Source: Epinephelus fuscoguttatus
Taxonomy: Eukaryota; Chordata; Actinopteri; Perciformes; Serranidae
Direction of reading: 5' to 3'
Length of the DNA: 64,000 nucleotides
Assembly (NCBI RefSeq): GCF_011397635.1
Contig: NC_064753.1
Location: 41,211,822-41,275,821, forward strand
Shown here piece after piece: positions 23,958 to 36,040 of this stretch. The notes under the pieces were generated by a model. It ran no database searches. It worked only from the letters and a program-made list of their open reading frames with translations, and was not told the DNA's origin. The position numbers were made by a program, and so were the translations under genes. Position 1 is the first letter of the stretch, and every line of letters begins with the position of its first letter.

Positions 23958-25454
23958 CCATAATCCTGATTTAAGAGGAAAAAATTGATTGATGCATTAA
24001 TTGCAACTAAGAAGAGTCTGTGTATTTCAGTGTATTGGGTGGACTTGTGGAATGGGCTGCATGATGAGTTGAAACAAAGCACAAATATAAATCAATTTAA
24101 ATAACTCTATAAAAAGATATTTTTGACAGACATATAGATGAGGAAAGGTTGTGTTAGGGGAGTGCATATTTATTTTGTAACACTGGCCAGTACTTGGACT
24201 GTAGATAAACTGGATTTATTGCTTATTTATTTCATAGGGTGGTAAATAGACTGGGGATAGTTGTATATTAGTTGTAAATAAATTTGGGAATTTGTTGAAA
24301 TTATTTATGAGTTAAAAGAAGAAATGTAAGAAAGGGGTAGGGACATGTAAGTTTTTTATTCTACCAACTACTTTTCGGACACTGTTATCTTTGTCGCTTG
24401 TTCATTCATGTAAGATGCTAAGTGTTCCTCATACACATAAGTTTGCTCTTAATATTATGATTAAATCTTAAATATCCTAGAGACTGAGTGATGAAATACT
24501 AATAAATATAAGATTAATAGCAGCAACTAAAAGATGTGACATCACATGGTTAAACTGCCGAAGACAAAATGATGAATAACATTAAAATTTGTGTTATGGA
24601 AACAAAACACATTAAACAGTTATGGAGAAAATAAAAAACATTTTCTTCATTTCTAAATGAAATTATACACTATGGATTTTAACTCACTCCAAAAAGGCCA
24701 GTTTGGCAAAATTAAAATAACCATTATGCAGTTGCTACTTTGAGCTCTGAGCTGAGTTTGTTCTGTTTGTGCAAAACAAAGCAAAACAATTTTAAATGTA
24801 GCTCAGCTAGCGAGAGTCTGAGAGGAGGCATTAGATGTTGTGTAGGCAACTCGCCGCCAAAAACAGCCTCCAACTAAACTTCACACACTCACTTTTTGGC
24901 CACTTTAACTGCTCTACTCTTATTTATGTATTTACAGCCTCTGAAAAACAAGTGAAATGTGTTCATTTTTAAGAAATCATAAGAGCTGTCTGCGAGTTTT
25001 GGTGCATCAAACTTGTGAGAACAAAGTAGAAAATGTACATTTAAAGGATTTATGAGACTGTGTGGGAATACTTCTCCAGCTCTCCACCCCCACTGACTCA
25101 CAGCAAACCTCACACCTACTCAGAGGAAAAGCTGTTTCAACCAGTTTCATCATATATTCTGCCCTTCAACACAAAGTGAAGCTGAAACTGGATTTATTCA
25201 TCTTGAAAAATGAGCTGCGGGCAAACAACCTGTAAGTGAGGTGTCACTTACAATCAATGAAATAATTCAGATCAGGATTAGGGAGCTGTTAGGAGAGTCT
25301 GTCAGCTTGTGTTAGCTTTCCATTCGTGTATCATGCACCAGGGGGCAAGATGGTTTTATCATAAGGCAAACATGCCAACATCTGAACACACTCCACTCCA
25401 CCTGCAGTGTGTGTCTTTGAAGAGCAGATGTGGAGGAAGTACTCAAATCTAATG

Positions 25455-25640
25455 GGACAGCTCACCCCAATCATACATACACATTGTTCCTCTTGCCTAC
25501 AGTGCTATTTATCAAGTTAAAATGTTTTAGGGTGAGCTAGTTCATGCGGGTTTGAGATTGCTCTGGTTTTCCCACTCAGTTCACGTCCACAAACAGCAGG
25601 CAGAGGGCACTAAACACTAACTTCAAATGAGCCTCTCACT
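25455..25640 (+). mobile_element. Left-end fragment of the GGGACAGTTCACC-type repeat
   Basis: AATGGGACAGCTCACCCCAA, CAGTGCTATTTATCAAG and later text match the other end of the family seen at 15020-16065. Confidence 0.45.
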
Positions 25641-27571
25641 CACTGCCTTCTTTTTTATGATTTCTTTATCAGTGATGTAGGTCAGTCATCCCAAATAATC
25701 CCTCTTTACTATACTGTAACTGGATTAGTTCTTTGTCTGGACGCTCCAAATATCAGTATTTTTATATAAACAGTGAATCCAATTATAACGTGTAATGTGA
25801 GAATCATGAAGAAAACATTTGGGCCTTTCTAAAATAAATTACAAGTTATACATCAAAGTGTTCACTATTAAAATAAATAGATAAGACACTCTGAAAGAAA
25901 TAATCATAAATACAGATTAAATGTGTCATATTTTTTAAAATAAGTTTTAAAACCTACTTTAATATTATGAAATGTTATTTCAACCAGCTTCTTTTCACAG
26001 TCAGTGACTTGACACTTTTATTTTATCTTCATTTCAAAAAACATTTTCCTAATGGTGGTTTTATTTAATAATGCAACTCAGTTTTGGTCTGTCAAACAAG
26101 ACAAAAAAAAAAAAGAAAAAAAAGTGCCCTGTACGATTTTTATTTGATTGTAAGACTATTTAGTGGTAATTTTATATATTTTGTCTGTTTTTTCGTCATA
26201 TAAATTATTCATTACATGATGTTCTATTTATTCATTTAACATTGAACTTACTAACTTTGGTTCTCCATAGAAATCAAGGGTTAAACCTATCTCCACACAA
26301 CAATGCTGCAAAATATCTCCTCACCTTGTTTACACACTGTTACAGACACAGAATATACAATAATCATTTTCACGCTCTCATAAAAATGACTGCAGTCTCA
26401 AACCTGAAGAGGAAATTGCTTTTTAATGACACGCTATTTTCCCCTTTTACCCACACGTTCACTTTGCCTATATTATTACAATATTATGATTACTGTGATT
26501 TCTATTGCTTGCCTTCCTTGTGATTTATGCACTTATTTTTTTCTCTCCCTGTTGGGTCTGATATTTCTTTGTTATTTTTGTCATTTTGACGCTTTTATGT
26601 TTCTATCCTGGAGTGGGAGGATTTAACTAAGCCTCATGGGGTTCTCAACTAGAGATGGGATTTCATATCCTCGCCTTCCTTGTTTCATTTTTTTTTTTAT
26701 CCTTTGCAAAATTTGTTTAATGTCTTCTAAAAAATAATGAGTCTTATTTCTTTAAAAAACATTATATAAATGTTTCATGTGACAGTGTAGAATTTGGTGC
26801 ATTATTGGGGTTATTTAAAAGACAGTACATGAATAAATCAACAAATGACTTGTAAAGCCTCTCAGACTACCACTGATAAAAAGCTTTTTTTTAATGTTTT
26901 TTTTTTTTTTTATGTTGGAAAATTGATCAAACCTTCACTTGAAACCCAAACGGAGCATTTCAAGTCTCTATGCCTGATGTCATGAACACTAACATCTTTA
27001 TTCTAATGCTTTCTCTTACTCAACTGATGCAAACATGATCAGGCAGCTTGTTAAGATATTGTGACGCAGGTCTCATTCCACGTTGCACACCGAAACGCCT
27101 GAGCCAACAGGAAGGGGTGCACAAATACATTTCCCACCATGGCACGGCTTCAAAAGTCACAAAGCTCACACAGTTTTTGTAGGTGGGAGTATTTGGATGC
27201 GGTCCAAAACCACACTTTTGCTTCCTGAAGATGAAAATGCAGTTTGCCTCTCACTAATGATCTCTCTGACTTTCATTAATGACCTACAGTGTCAGGTAGA
27301 AAAATAGTTCAGGCACCTTTTTCATTTTCAGCCTCCATATAATCCATTTTCTCACAGAGGGACAATCTGTGCCACAAATCGTTTGGTGCAGTGTGTTTTC
27401 TCTTTTTTCATGTTGCAGAGGCCTTTGGACAATTACGTTTGCTTGGAATAACTAGTTATTGATTACATCATGATACATCTACTATGTATTAATGTTTACA
27501 AACCATATTCCCATGAACTTATAAGCAGTTTGCACATAAGCCTTAATTTTCCCAAGTGCATTTTAATGTGT

Positions 27572-28462
27572 GTAGAATTTTAGGGGATATATAGGCTGAA
27601 ATGGAATATTATTCATAACTTTATCACCTGAAACTAAGAATCATTGTGTTTTTGTTACCTTACTGTGAGCTATTTATGGTATGTCAACATACAGAACGGG
27701 TCCTCTTCCAGGGAGTCCATCATGTTGTGCTACAGTATAGCCCAGAATAGACAAACTAAACACTAGTTCTAGATAGGGCCATTTGCCTTTCTGTGTTTTT
27801 TGCATTGCCCACTGTTGTTCTAAATGCTTGGAGAACCTGGTTTCATTCCGAAGTTGTCGAAATCTGGCACTTGAGTAGTGACTTGTGGCATCAGAAACCA
27901 ACAAAAAAAAAGGCGTCCTTTAACATCGGCATGATACACGGCCGGTTGCCGTTATATTTGAACAGGGCTTGGCGGCATCAGGGGGAAACGTGGTGGGACA
28001 AGGACAAAAGTTAAGGTGGTGAAAGTCCGACTGGGGTGGGTGGAAGGGGCGGTGGATGAGTCTAAAGGCCAAACCCTCTTCTTTTTTCCTAAACCTAACT
28101 ATGTGTGTTTGTTGTTGAAGGGTAAAAAACGTCAATTTGTAGTGTTGTACCAACGTAGTGTGTTTATTTTGAAAGAGACTGTATGTAAACGGTAAAGTTC
28201 CTGCGAAAATGGAAGTGTATTTTGAAAGAAGACAATGCATATAGGCCGAACTTGACACGGTGTCCCAGAACATCAACAACCAACACACCAAAGGTACCTT
28301 TTACGTCATATGTGGACATGGAAAGTCCATGACCAAACATCGATATGTGACAAGGTTGGAATGAGAATGTTTTGGCTTGGCACAGTGGAGAAGTTTTGGT
28401 TGGTTGCAGTCTGTAACTTAACCACTAGATGCCACTAAACCTAACACACTAGACCTTTAACC
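27572..28462 (+). mobile_element. MITE of the TTAAAGGTCCAGTGTGTA family, copy B, with a nested repeat
   Basis: The left body (AGGGGATATATAGGCTGAAA, AATCACCTGAAACTAAGAAT) and right end (GGTTGCAGTCTGTAACTTAA, CACTAGATGCCACTAAACC, ACACTAGACCTTTAA) are intact. The middle, about 27905-28360, is replaced by a copy of the unnamed repeat also seen at 17340-17560. Confidence 0.75.
27905..28360 (+). repeat. Copy 2 of the unnamed repeat, nested in MITE copy B
   Basis: Contains CGGCATGATACACGG, GGCGGCATCAGGGGGAAAC, GACAAAAGTTAAGGTGG, CCTAAACCTAACTATGTG and CCAACGTAGTGTGTTTATTT. The first four blocks align with 17380-17540. Confidence 0.6.
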
Positions 28463-29131
28463 CCCTGCTGATCCCGAACAGCAGTTTAGCTCAAATTCAG
28501 TGGCAGTTGCCCAGTGTGTTCAAACTGAAAGGGACTGAACAGGAAGTGAATTTTAGGAGCAGTGAGACTGCATGTGAAGTTAATGCAGACAGGGGAGTTG
28601 ATTGAAATTTATCCTACTGACAGTTGTGTTTAAAAAAATGTGTATTATTCCAATTTACAACCAGAATTATTGAAGTAAAAGCTGCAGATTTTTGGTCACA
28701 TGGGGGCAGGAACACTCCACAACAAGCTGAAAGAGACAGAAAGAGAAACAGAGTTGCTGAGCTCTTCCATGAGGCTGACTCACAAGCGGCTGAGCTGTTG
28801 CACAAACACACCACAGCACAAACACTCTGCACACACATGCTTATACAGTTGTCACACTGATTGTTTGGGGCAAATAAATGTGGACTTCAAAGACGCCCCA
28901 CATCACACAAATAATACAAGGCAAGAAATTGCTCAGTGTGCAATCTGAATGCGCCTTGAAAAGCACTGGGCAAGCAAAGCAGTGGGTGTGCATCATTCTG
29001 CCATACTGATGTTCTGCTTGTCACACTGCTGCAAAGGTGGGGAAACCTGCTGATGAGACAACAGGTATAAGACTGAATTTCTGTCAGCTGATAATCAAAT
29101 AACAACAGGTAGTGGAGATGCTGAGGTAAAC

Positions 29132-29473
29132 CTTAAAGGATCAGTGTGTAGGATTAGGGGCACTGACAGAAATGGTATATAATATTTATGACTATGTTTT
29201 CATTGAATTATAATCACCTGAACATAAGGATCGTTGTGTTTTTGTTCCCTTAAAATGAGCAGTTTTTATGTACATATGAAGTGGGTCCTCTCCCATGAAG
29301 TCTGCCATGCTGTTCTACAGTAGCCTAGAAAGGACAAACCAAACACTGGCTTGAGATAGGGTCGTTCACGTTCCTGCATTGGTCACCCTGTTCTTCTACA
29401 CCCCTTGCACATGGGAGAAGTTTCAGTTCTGCACCCCACCAAGATACTACTAAATCCTTCAAACTGGACCTTA
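29132..29473 (+). mobile_element. MITE of the TTAAAGGTCCAGTGTGTA family, copy C (short form)
   Basis: Starts TTAAAGGATCAGTGTGTAGG, carries ATCACCTGAACATAAGGAT and AAGTGGGTCCTCTCCCATGA, and ends near CTAAATCCTTCAAACTGGAC. It lacks the tandem internal module. Confidence 0.75.
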
Positions 29474-30187
29474 ATCAATCTTTACACAGCTTTGAAGGGT
29501 TGGCAGAGACGATACAGCATTGTTCCCATTTGGATTCAGCCACTAATCGCCTTGTGAAATATGTATTTGTTAGTCTGTGTTGTTCTGTGATGCTGTTGGT
29601 ACATGTGGTATTTTGTTGATTTGTCAGTCACAAGCTTCACGAGCTGTTTTGTGCGCCAAACTAAAATGGAATACAAGCCAAACTGACAGTAGCACTATAG
29701 TGGTCGAATTTTGCAACACTCTCAGTTGTAGTTTGAAAATAATTCCACTTAAGAGTTTTTTGTTTTTAAAAAGAAGGGCATTTTGAAAATATAACCCTCC
29801 ATCATGAATAAATGACAAATAAGTTTCTGTTTCTGTTTATTTATTTACTTATTTTTCAAATGTCAAATGTGCTTATCACAAACTGTAGCCCATTATGCAA
29901 TGATGGGTCATTAGGGAGCGTTTGGCACTTATGAGGGGTGAGGGGTGATGCAAAAAGGGAGAGGCATGTCAAATAATTTTTTAAGCCCTGGGGAGGGACT
30001 TATGTTTTTATTTTGGCTCAGGGGAGGAGCATACACATTTAAATTGTTGTATTTTGATTTTAAAAGAAAACATGCCAGTACACCTGTAAAAACAGAAACT
30101 TTCTTTGGATTTTCAAATTTCCGATGGCCTTTGGACACATCATGTGCTACAACCTTCTAAAAACATAATCAAATCTAACCTTATAAT

Positions 30188-30520
30188 AGTGTGGCTGTGG
30201 CTCAGAATTGCAGGGGTTCGCCCACCAATCAGAAGATCGGTAGTTCGATCCCTGGCTCCTCCAGTCTGCATGTCGAAGTAGCAAGATATTGAACCCCAAA
30301 TTGCTCTGGATGGCTGTTCCATCAGTGTGTGAGTGTGTTCAACAAAGTTAGTGGCAGGTGGCACCTTGTATGGTGGCCTCGGCCACCAGTGTATGAATGT
30401 GTGTGTGAATGGGTGAATGTCACCCATAGTGTAAAAAGTGCTTTGAGTAGTTGGATGACTAGAAAGGCGCTATGGAAATGCAGGTCCATTTATCATTTAA
30501 AATTCATCAAAGACACCTTG
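30188..30520 (+). repeat. tRNA-derived SINE (nearly full length)
   Basis: The head carries an A-box-like GTGGCTCAGAATTGCAGG and a B-box GGTAGTTCGATCCCTGGC. The body has CATGTCGAAGTAGCAAG, ACCCCAAATTGCTCTGGATG, GGTGGCACCTTGTATGG, and the tail has AAGTGCTTTGAGTAGTTGG, CTAGAAAGGCGCTATGGAAA. This is the widespread percomorph SINE, not a functional tRNA gene. Confidence 0.8.
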
Positions 30521-30924
30521 ATCTACATTTAAAATTTTGACAAAAATAAACCGTTTGCACTTAGGCTACTAACATGCATGCACAACAAGAATGAAGAACT
30601 GAGACTTTTTTTTTCATCTAAGGGTAAGTTTTTAAGATCTAATAACTAATTTATGTTCAGGGAGGGTCAAAAAAAAAAGAAAAACAAAACAAAACCCAGC
30701 CACTCCCCTTCTCTGATTAGTAAAGAACAGTCCCTAAATCCCCCAAATCTTACACACCGTTCTTTTAAATAATAATCATTTTCATTATGGATTAATCTGC
30801 TCATCATTTTCTCCATTTGGTGTAAACATTCTGAAAAGAAAAATGATTTGCATATACGTTGGGGTAGTTAACAAAAACATCATGTATGCGTTTTTTGTGC
30901 AAAAATCTTAATTTGTAAAGTAAC

Positions 30925-30996
30925 TAGTATCTCAAATTTGTTCCCAAGTACAGTAGCCTACCTGAGTAAATGTACTTAATCACATTACACCACTGT
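30925..30996 (+). mobile_element. Right-end fragment of the CCACCACTG-type MITE
   Basis: AAGTACAGTAGCCTACCTGA, GTAAATGTACTTAATCACAT and TACACCACTG match the terminus of the element at 19537-19908. Confidence 0.5.
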
Positions 30997-31289
30997 TGAA
31001 CAGACAGGTCATCTTATATGTAAATTATGGGATGATTTGCAAATTATAACTATTAATGATTTTTTTTGTATACATAAAACAGCATGGTAGTCAACTATGT
31101 TTATGACAAACTGCACTAATATGCAATGACAGGTTATTAATCAAGATCATAATTGGGACAGTTATATCAGAAATATTAATTATGAATTGATTAGATAACG
31201 CTGATGTAATATAATTGCGAGCATTGTCAGCATCAGGCAGATTACATGAGCTCCTCTCCTGCTGGGAGAGGCTGGCTGTGATGTCAAAC

Positions 31290-31627
31290 TGCCACCCAGA
31301 GTGTGTGCCTGTGTGCGCGCGAGCGGGCGGGCGTGTGTGTGAGTGTGTCGACGGCGGATTCCCATCACAAACCAAGATGGCGGCGGAGCGGACAGCCGGC
31401 TCGGCACTGTGACTGACAGACAGACAGACGGACAGACAGACAGAAGCCTCGCTTGGTCGGACAGCTAACGGTCAGACTCCAGACAGAGAGACAGAAACAC
31501 CCGCACAGGTCACTTCGCCTTTTTCGGTACCGACAGCGCTGTGATGAAGCAGCGCCGGTAGACGACACCGGGGGAAGTTGTGTGCGTGTGTGAGTGCGCG
31601 AGGACTAATTTGACGTCCACAAGCGGG
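31290..31627 (+). promoter_or_regulatory. dennd4c: CpG-rich promoter and non-coding first exon of DENND4C, donor after 31627
   Basis: This is the only clear CpG-dense stretch between the two genes. It contains a YY1-type site CAAGATGGCGGC at 31373-31384, a motif typical of sequence just at or after vertebrate transcription starts, then a GACA-repeat tract (31411-31445). A strong donor G|GTAAGTAC ends the exon at 31627. The exon would be untranslated: it has two short upstream ORFs, an 11-codon one starting within the YY1 site (31377-31412) and a 5-codon one at 31544-31561. The link to exon 2 at 51480 is inferred from strand, the good donor and the absence of another gene between. The exact transcription start is unknown. 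Confidence 0.6.
31411..31445. repeat. (GACA)n tract in the DENND4C first exon
   Basis: Eight GACA-like units interrupted once by GACG, immediately after the stop of the first upstream ORF. Confidence 0.9.
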
Positions 31628-32204
31628 GTAAGTACAAGATGATGAACCGTTATAGTGGCTGCTGAGGGATTTACGGAGCAGTTGCTAGCTAGAAATCCCT
31701 CATGCTAGCTGTGTCAGCTCACTTGTGTTGTGTGTTAGTTTACGTGAGTTTAATGTGTAACGGTAACTAACTGCCGCTAATGACAATTCTGCCCTCAATG
31801 CGTTTGACCCGATGCCTCCCGTGCTGTAACCGCGCCGGTTCATTCCCCAAGCAAAGTACTGTATGTGCCACAGGTTGTTCACATTTCAATTTCCAGTGTA
31901 GTCACCTGTGCTGCCTGTAAACGACACACTAGTCACACCACATTAAAGCTGTGATCACCCGGTGATAGATGTCTGTTATTAAACCCGCTGTCGTGCCACC
32001 GTTAGGAACCTATACAGTCTATGTTAGGAACTAAAAATAACCCAAAACACTAGCTACCCATCTCCATGTGTAAACTCTCCCTGCCTGGGGATATTTAAAG
32101 GTTGCTCAGTGCGTACTTTTTGTCTCAGAAAATGCCTCTTGCTTTACCTTGCTATTAAGGCAGTGGCACAAAATGTGCTGGAAGAGTCGTGATTTTATAT
32201 CTTG

Positions 32205-32350
32205 TTTTGTGCATCATTTCAAATAGAGTCAGATTTATAACAAATTTGCCTAAAGGGGCTTTACAATCTGTGCAGCAAGCATGCAGCATACAATCAGATA
32301 AAGAAAAACTCTCCCTAAAAATGATGAAGAGCAACTGAGAAGGAATTCCT
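32205..32350 (+). repeat. Teleost repeat fragment (CCTAAAGGGGCTTTACAATC family)
   Basis: CCTAAAGGGGCTTTACAATC, GCAGCATACAATCAGATAAA and GAAAAACTCTCCCTAAAAAT occur in the order known from a common fish interspersed repeat. Confidence 0.55.
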
Positions 32351-32394
32351 CTGTCTTCACTGACAGCTATGCAATAGATATGTGTGCAGAATTT

Positions 32395-32960
32395 TTATTT
32401 ATTTAACCTTTATTTAACCAGGAATTCCCATTGAGATTGAAAATGTCTTTTTCAAGAGAGACCTTGCCAAGGTAGCAGCCAACCAGAACGCATTTAAAAT
32501 GCAGCAAATACAACATGTAATACAAAAATCCACAATGAAACAATCTCTATCACATTCTTTATGATGCCCTGAAATTCATTGATGGATATAAGTGTTTCTA
32601 ATTTTATATCTTTTTGAAGATTATTCCATGTCCAAGGTGCAGGGTAGGAAAATGCAGTTGTCCCCAGATGTGTTAAAACCTAGGGTACATTAGAAAGCAA
32701 CCACCTGGGGGAGCGTAGCTGGTAAGGGGTGACACACAGAAGGGTGCAGAGGTAGTTTGTCCAATATTGATTTATAGATAAAACTATATCAGTGCTGTTG
32801 TCTGCGAATGGTCAATGATGTCCAACCCCCAAATCATAAAGAATGCTGTGATGAGTAAGTGAATACCCATCATAATAAAATTACAATACAGACAATCAAG
32901 ATGACACAATTTATAGATAGATTGTTAATATATATGAAGAAGACCAGACTATAAGGCTGC
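32395..32960 (-). mobile_element. Repeat with TTTATTTAACCAGG end, probably a LINE 3' region in reverse
   Basis: TTTAACCTTTATTTAACCAG, CCCATTGAGATTGAAAATGT and TTTTTCAAGAGAGACCTTG form the reverse complement of a widespread fish retroelement tail. Later text (ATTCCATGTCCAAGGTGCAG) belongs to the same family. Confidence 0.5.
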
Positions 32961-33246
32961 AGGTGGTTTTGATAGGTATGTTCTCAAAGCTGTCACTGCT
33001 GGTGCAAAGCAAGAGGCAGAGAGTTCATCACCAGGGAGATGGGTGGTGAGTGTATGCTAATGCAGCCTTGCAGATATGGCTAATAAGTTTGGAGGCTGTG
33101 TTCCCTGATATTGTGGCGCATCACTGCAAAAATGTCTGTCAAAGAAATACGAGCAAACTGAGCTGCAGAAGATTACAATTTGTTGCTTCCATTTTTCCCC
33201 CTGTAAAGTTTTTTTTAGGGGCGTTTTTATTTAATTGAATCAGGGG

Positions 33247-34157
33247 TTTAGATGTCTGCTGTGTAGGATTTAGGAGGATATATTAGCAGGAAATGTAATG
33301 CAATATAGTAGCATTTTTTCTTTAGTGTATAATCACCTGAAAATAAGAACGGTTATGTTTTCATTACCTTAGAATGAGCTGTTTATATCTGCATAGGGAG
33401 CAGGTCCTCATCCATGGAGATCGCCATGTTGCACTGCCACTTTTCCACAGAATAGACAAACCAAACACTGACTTTTGATAGGGTCATTCACTGATAGATT
33501 CATTCATTGAGCAGTGCCAGAAAAACAATTTTTTTTATGTGAAACTTCTTCATTCAAGGTTTTCACTGTTTCAAATCATGATGTCCATTTGTTTTAGAGA
33601 GATAGAGACCCTTTGCTGATAATTTGGCTCCCGGTAAAACATCCTGAACGTCTATGATCTTAAGTTATCAGAAAAAAAGATTAGAACATTAGCAGCTGCT
33701 GGATAAGTGATCCATTTCTGTCAATGGGAAACACACAGATTTTTTTTAATGAGAAACTGCCTTATTCAGGGTTTTTACTGGTTTAAATCACTGTGTCTGT
33801 TTGTTTCAGGGAGGTAGAGACCCTTTGCTGATAATTTGGCTCCTGGTAAAAACGTCCCGAACATCTGGATTTAAAGTGTTTAAAAGGGTTAGCACGCATA
33901 AGAAGCTGCTGGATAAGGCCCATCTTTGATGAGCCAAACAACACGGGGAAAAAATGTTTTAACTGGTTTAAATCATCAGGTCTGTTTGTTTGGGAGAAGA
34001 AGAGACCTCTGTGGATAATTTGGCTCTCAGTAAAAACCTCCTAAACATAAAAACTGACAGAAATCTAACAGGAAGAAGTTTCAGCTGGTTGCAATCTGCA
34101 GTCCTCATAGCAAGTTGCCATTTAATCCACCTAAATCTTACACACTAGACCTTTCAG
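33247..34157 (+). mobile_element. MITE of the TTAAAGGTCCAGTGTGTA family, copy D with three tandem internal modules
   Basis: Left body GTAGGATTTAGGAGGATATA, AATCACCTGAAAATAAGAAC; right end GGTTGCAATCTGCAGTCCTC, CACCTAAATCTTACACACTA, GACCTTTCAG. Between them the module GAGACC(C/T)-TTTGCTGATAATTTGGCTC occurs near 33605, 33817 and (diverged) 34001. Confidence 0.75.
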
Positions 34158-35744
34158 GACAGACTGTGTCATATACTGTACAAATGGGTGACATTGGGCT
34201 ATATAAATAAAATTGACTAGATTTGTTGCACACTGGGAGTCCAACTTGGAGTACGTCCACTGCTCCTTTCTGATATTAGACATCAAACAGGAGCAGTGAC
34301 GACAGCTGCCACCCGGGCTTCACATTCTGATGGGTTACTTTCCCCAAAACTTCCCCTTGTATCGTTCAGTGGTGTCAAACAGGATGAGCCTAGCAAGTCT
34401 GGTCAAATCATGCATGTGACAAAAATACTCTCAAGCCTGTCATTTGAAAACCTCAGCCTCACATACCAGAAAGGTAACCTACACTGTAACCCTGTAAATC
34501 CTCTGCTTGTCTGGCTTATTGCTGCTCTTCATTCAAGTGTTAAGCTCTCCACGTATCATGGAATTTCTCCTGGCCAGATCTTTTTGTTGTGCACGTGATG
34601 GACGGGATGTTTGTCTTCTGTCTTATTGCCGTGTCTGCTCATGTTTGGAGGGCAGAAGGGGCGCTGTAGTGGAATGCCAGAGAGGAAAAAGAGTCATACT
34701 TTGAAATAAAGCATGGCACCACAACAGCCAAATGGCATGGACTGCGCAGGTTGCTTGACTTGACTTGGCTGTCTAGTCTTGTGTAGGTCCATCCAAGTAA
34801 AGGATTTATGGCAGTGAGTAAAAGATCAAAGGAGCAGACAGCTAGAAATGTCTGCTTAGCTGATTGAAGACTTCAGGCACACTCAGTAACCCTGGCTCCT
34901 CTTATCCTCACAGCAGCCTCAGGGTTAATGCCTGCTGTCCACTGATACCTAACACCGAATGTCCCTTCCTGTGGCAGCGACGGTGTTAATACCTAAAGGC
35001 ACAGGGTGCATGTTTTTCCCATCTTGCGTAATTCAGTGAACACAAATAAAGTGGGCAAATAAGAGACACACGTCATGGAGCTGTCAATTGCAGAATGTGG
35101 GTGCTTACCCCACTCATGCTGGGTGCATATTCATGTATTTCACTGTAGCATTCACTTGAACTTGTCTGCCTGGAGGTTGTATCAACACTGTTTCTTTGGC
35201 AGCCAGTAGAAGTCTGATGTTGTAGCCTGCTGTTAAAGGTTTGATTGTTTAATTTTCAAGTGATTCTGCCGTTTTGCAGCAGAAACTATGTGTAAGAACT
35301 CAAGCACCTATTTGTATTTGGTTTTATGTTGATTTTAATGCTATAGACCAATTTTGAGTGGATGTCACAGCAGTTGCGTGCGCATACTGGTGGCAGAAAA
35401 ACAGCGGACATGGGAGAGAAACGGTTGACATACCTGATGTAAAAATGTCTTCTTGTGCTGTTGGATGTACAGGAATGCAGATTAAGATAACCTTCTTTTT
35501 TTTTTTATAGAAAACCATCGCAAAGGACGCTGTTGCAGAAAGTAAAGTTTTGTCTCCAGTTAATTATAACCTTGATATTCAGGATATAATCACTGCTGGA
35601 TACTCTGTAGAGGAGTTTGGCTTACATGAAAGATAATTCATCATCATAAGGAATCGTAAAAACTCACATTTGTTTAGCATGGATTTGGCTTATTGTCCTC
35701 AGTTAAAACTTAAGTTAATAATATCAAGAGGGTTCCTGGTGGGT

Positions 35745-36040
35745 GTGGGAGCCATTCTGTGCGGAGTTTGCATGTTCTCCCCATGTCAGCGTGGGTTTTC
35801 TCCAGGTACACCAGCTTCCTCCCACAGTCCAAAGACATGCAGGTTAATTGGTGACTCTAAATTGTCCGTAGGTGTGAATGTGAGTGTGAATGGTTGTCTG
35901 TCTCGATGTGTCAGCTCTGTGATAGTCTGGCGACCTGTCCAGGGTGTACCCCGCCTCTCGCCCAATGTCAGCTGGGATAGGCTCCAGCCCCCCCGCGACC
36001 CTCACGAGGATGAAGCGGTTAGAAGATGAAGAAGAAGAAG
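35745..36040 (+). repeat. Abundant teleost interspersed repeat, middle and 3' part (copy 2)
   Basis: GTGCGGAGTTTGCATGTTCT through GGCGACCTGTCCAGGGTGTA to GATGAAGCGGTTAGAAGATG aligns along its length with 18785-19060. The 119-residue ORF over it is a repeat artefact. Confidence 0.8.

Larger units (their letters stand above)
5560..31289. other. Intergenic repeat field between the SOCS gene and DENND4C
   Basis: About 26 kb without a supported gene. Repeats account for much of it and are listed one by one. Between them, 6405-9400, 10000-12097, 12929-15020, 16070-17330, 17780-18340, 24000-25430 and 25650-27570 hold only short low-complexity tracts (for example AC-rich at 8940-8990 and A/T runs near 26100 and 26890) and nothing I can name. 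Distal enhancers of either gene could lie here but cannot be read directly. Confidence 0.6.

Noticed and set aside
30188..30260. Possible tRNA gene
   Set aside because: A- and B-box-like text is present but the sequence continues into the body and tail of a known SINE family.
35670..36029. Plus-strand ORF of 119 codons
   Set aside because: Two thirds lie in an abundant interspersed repeat that also occurs at 18785-19060.
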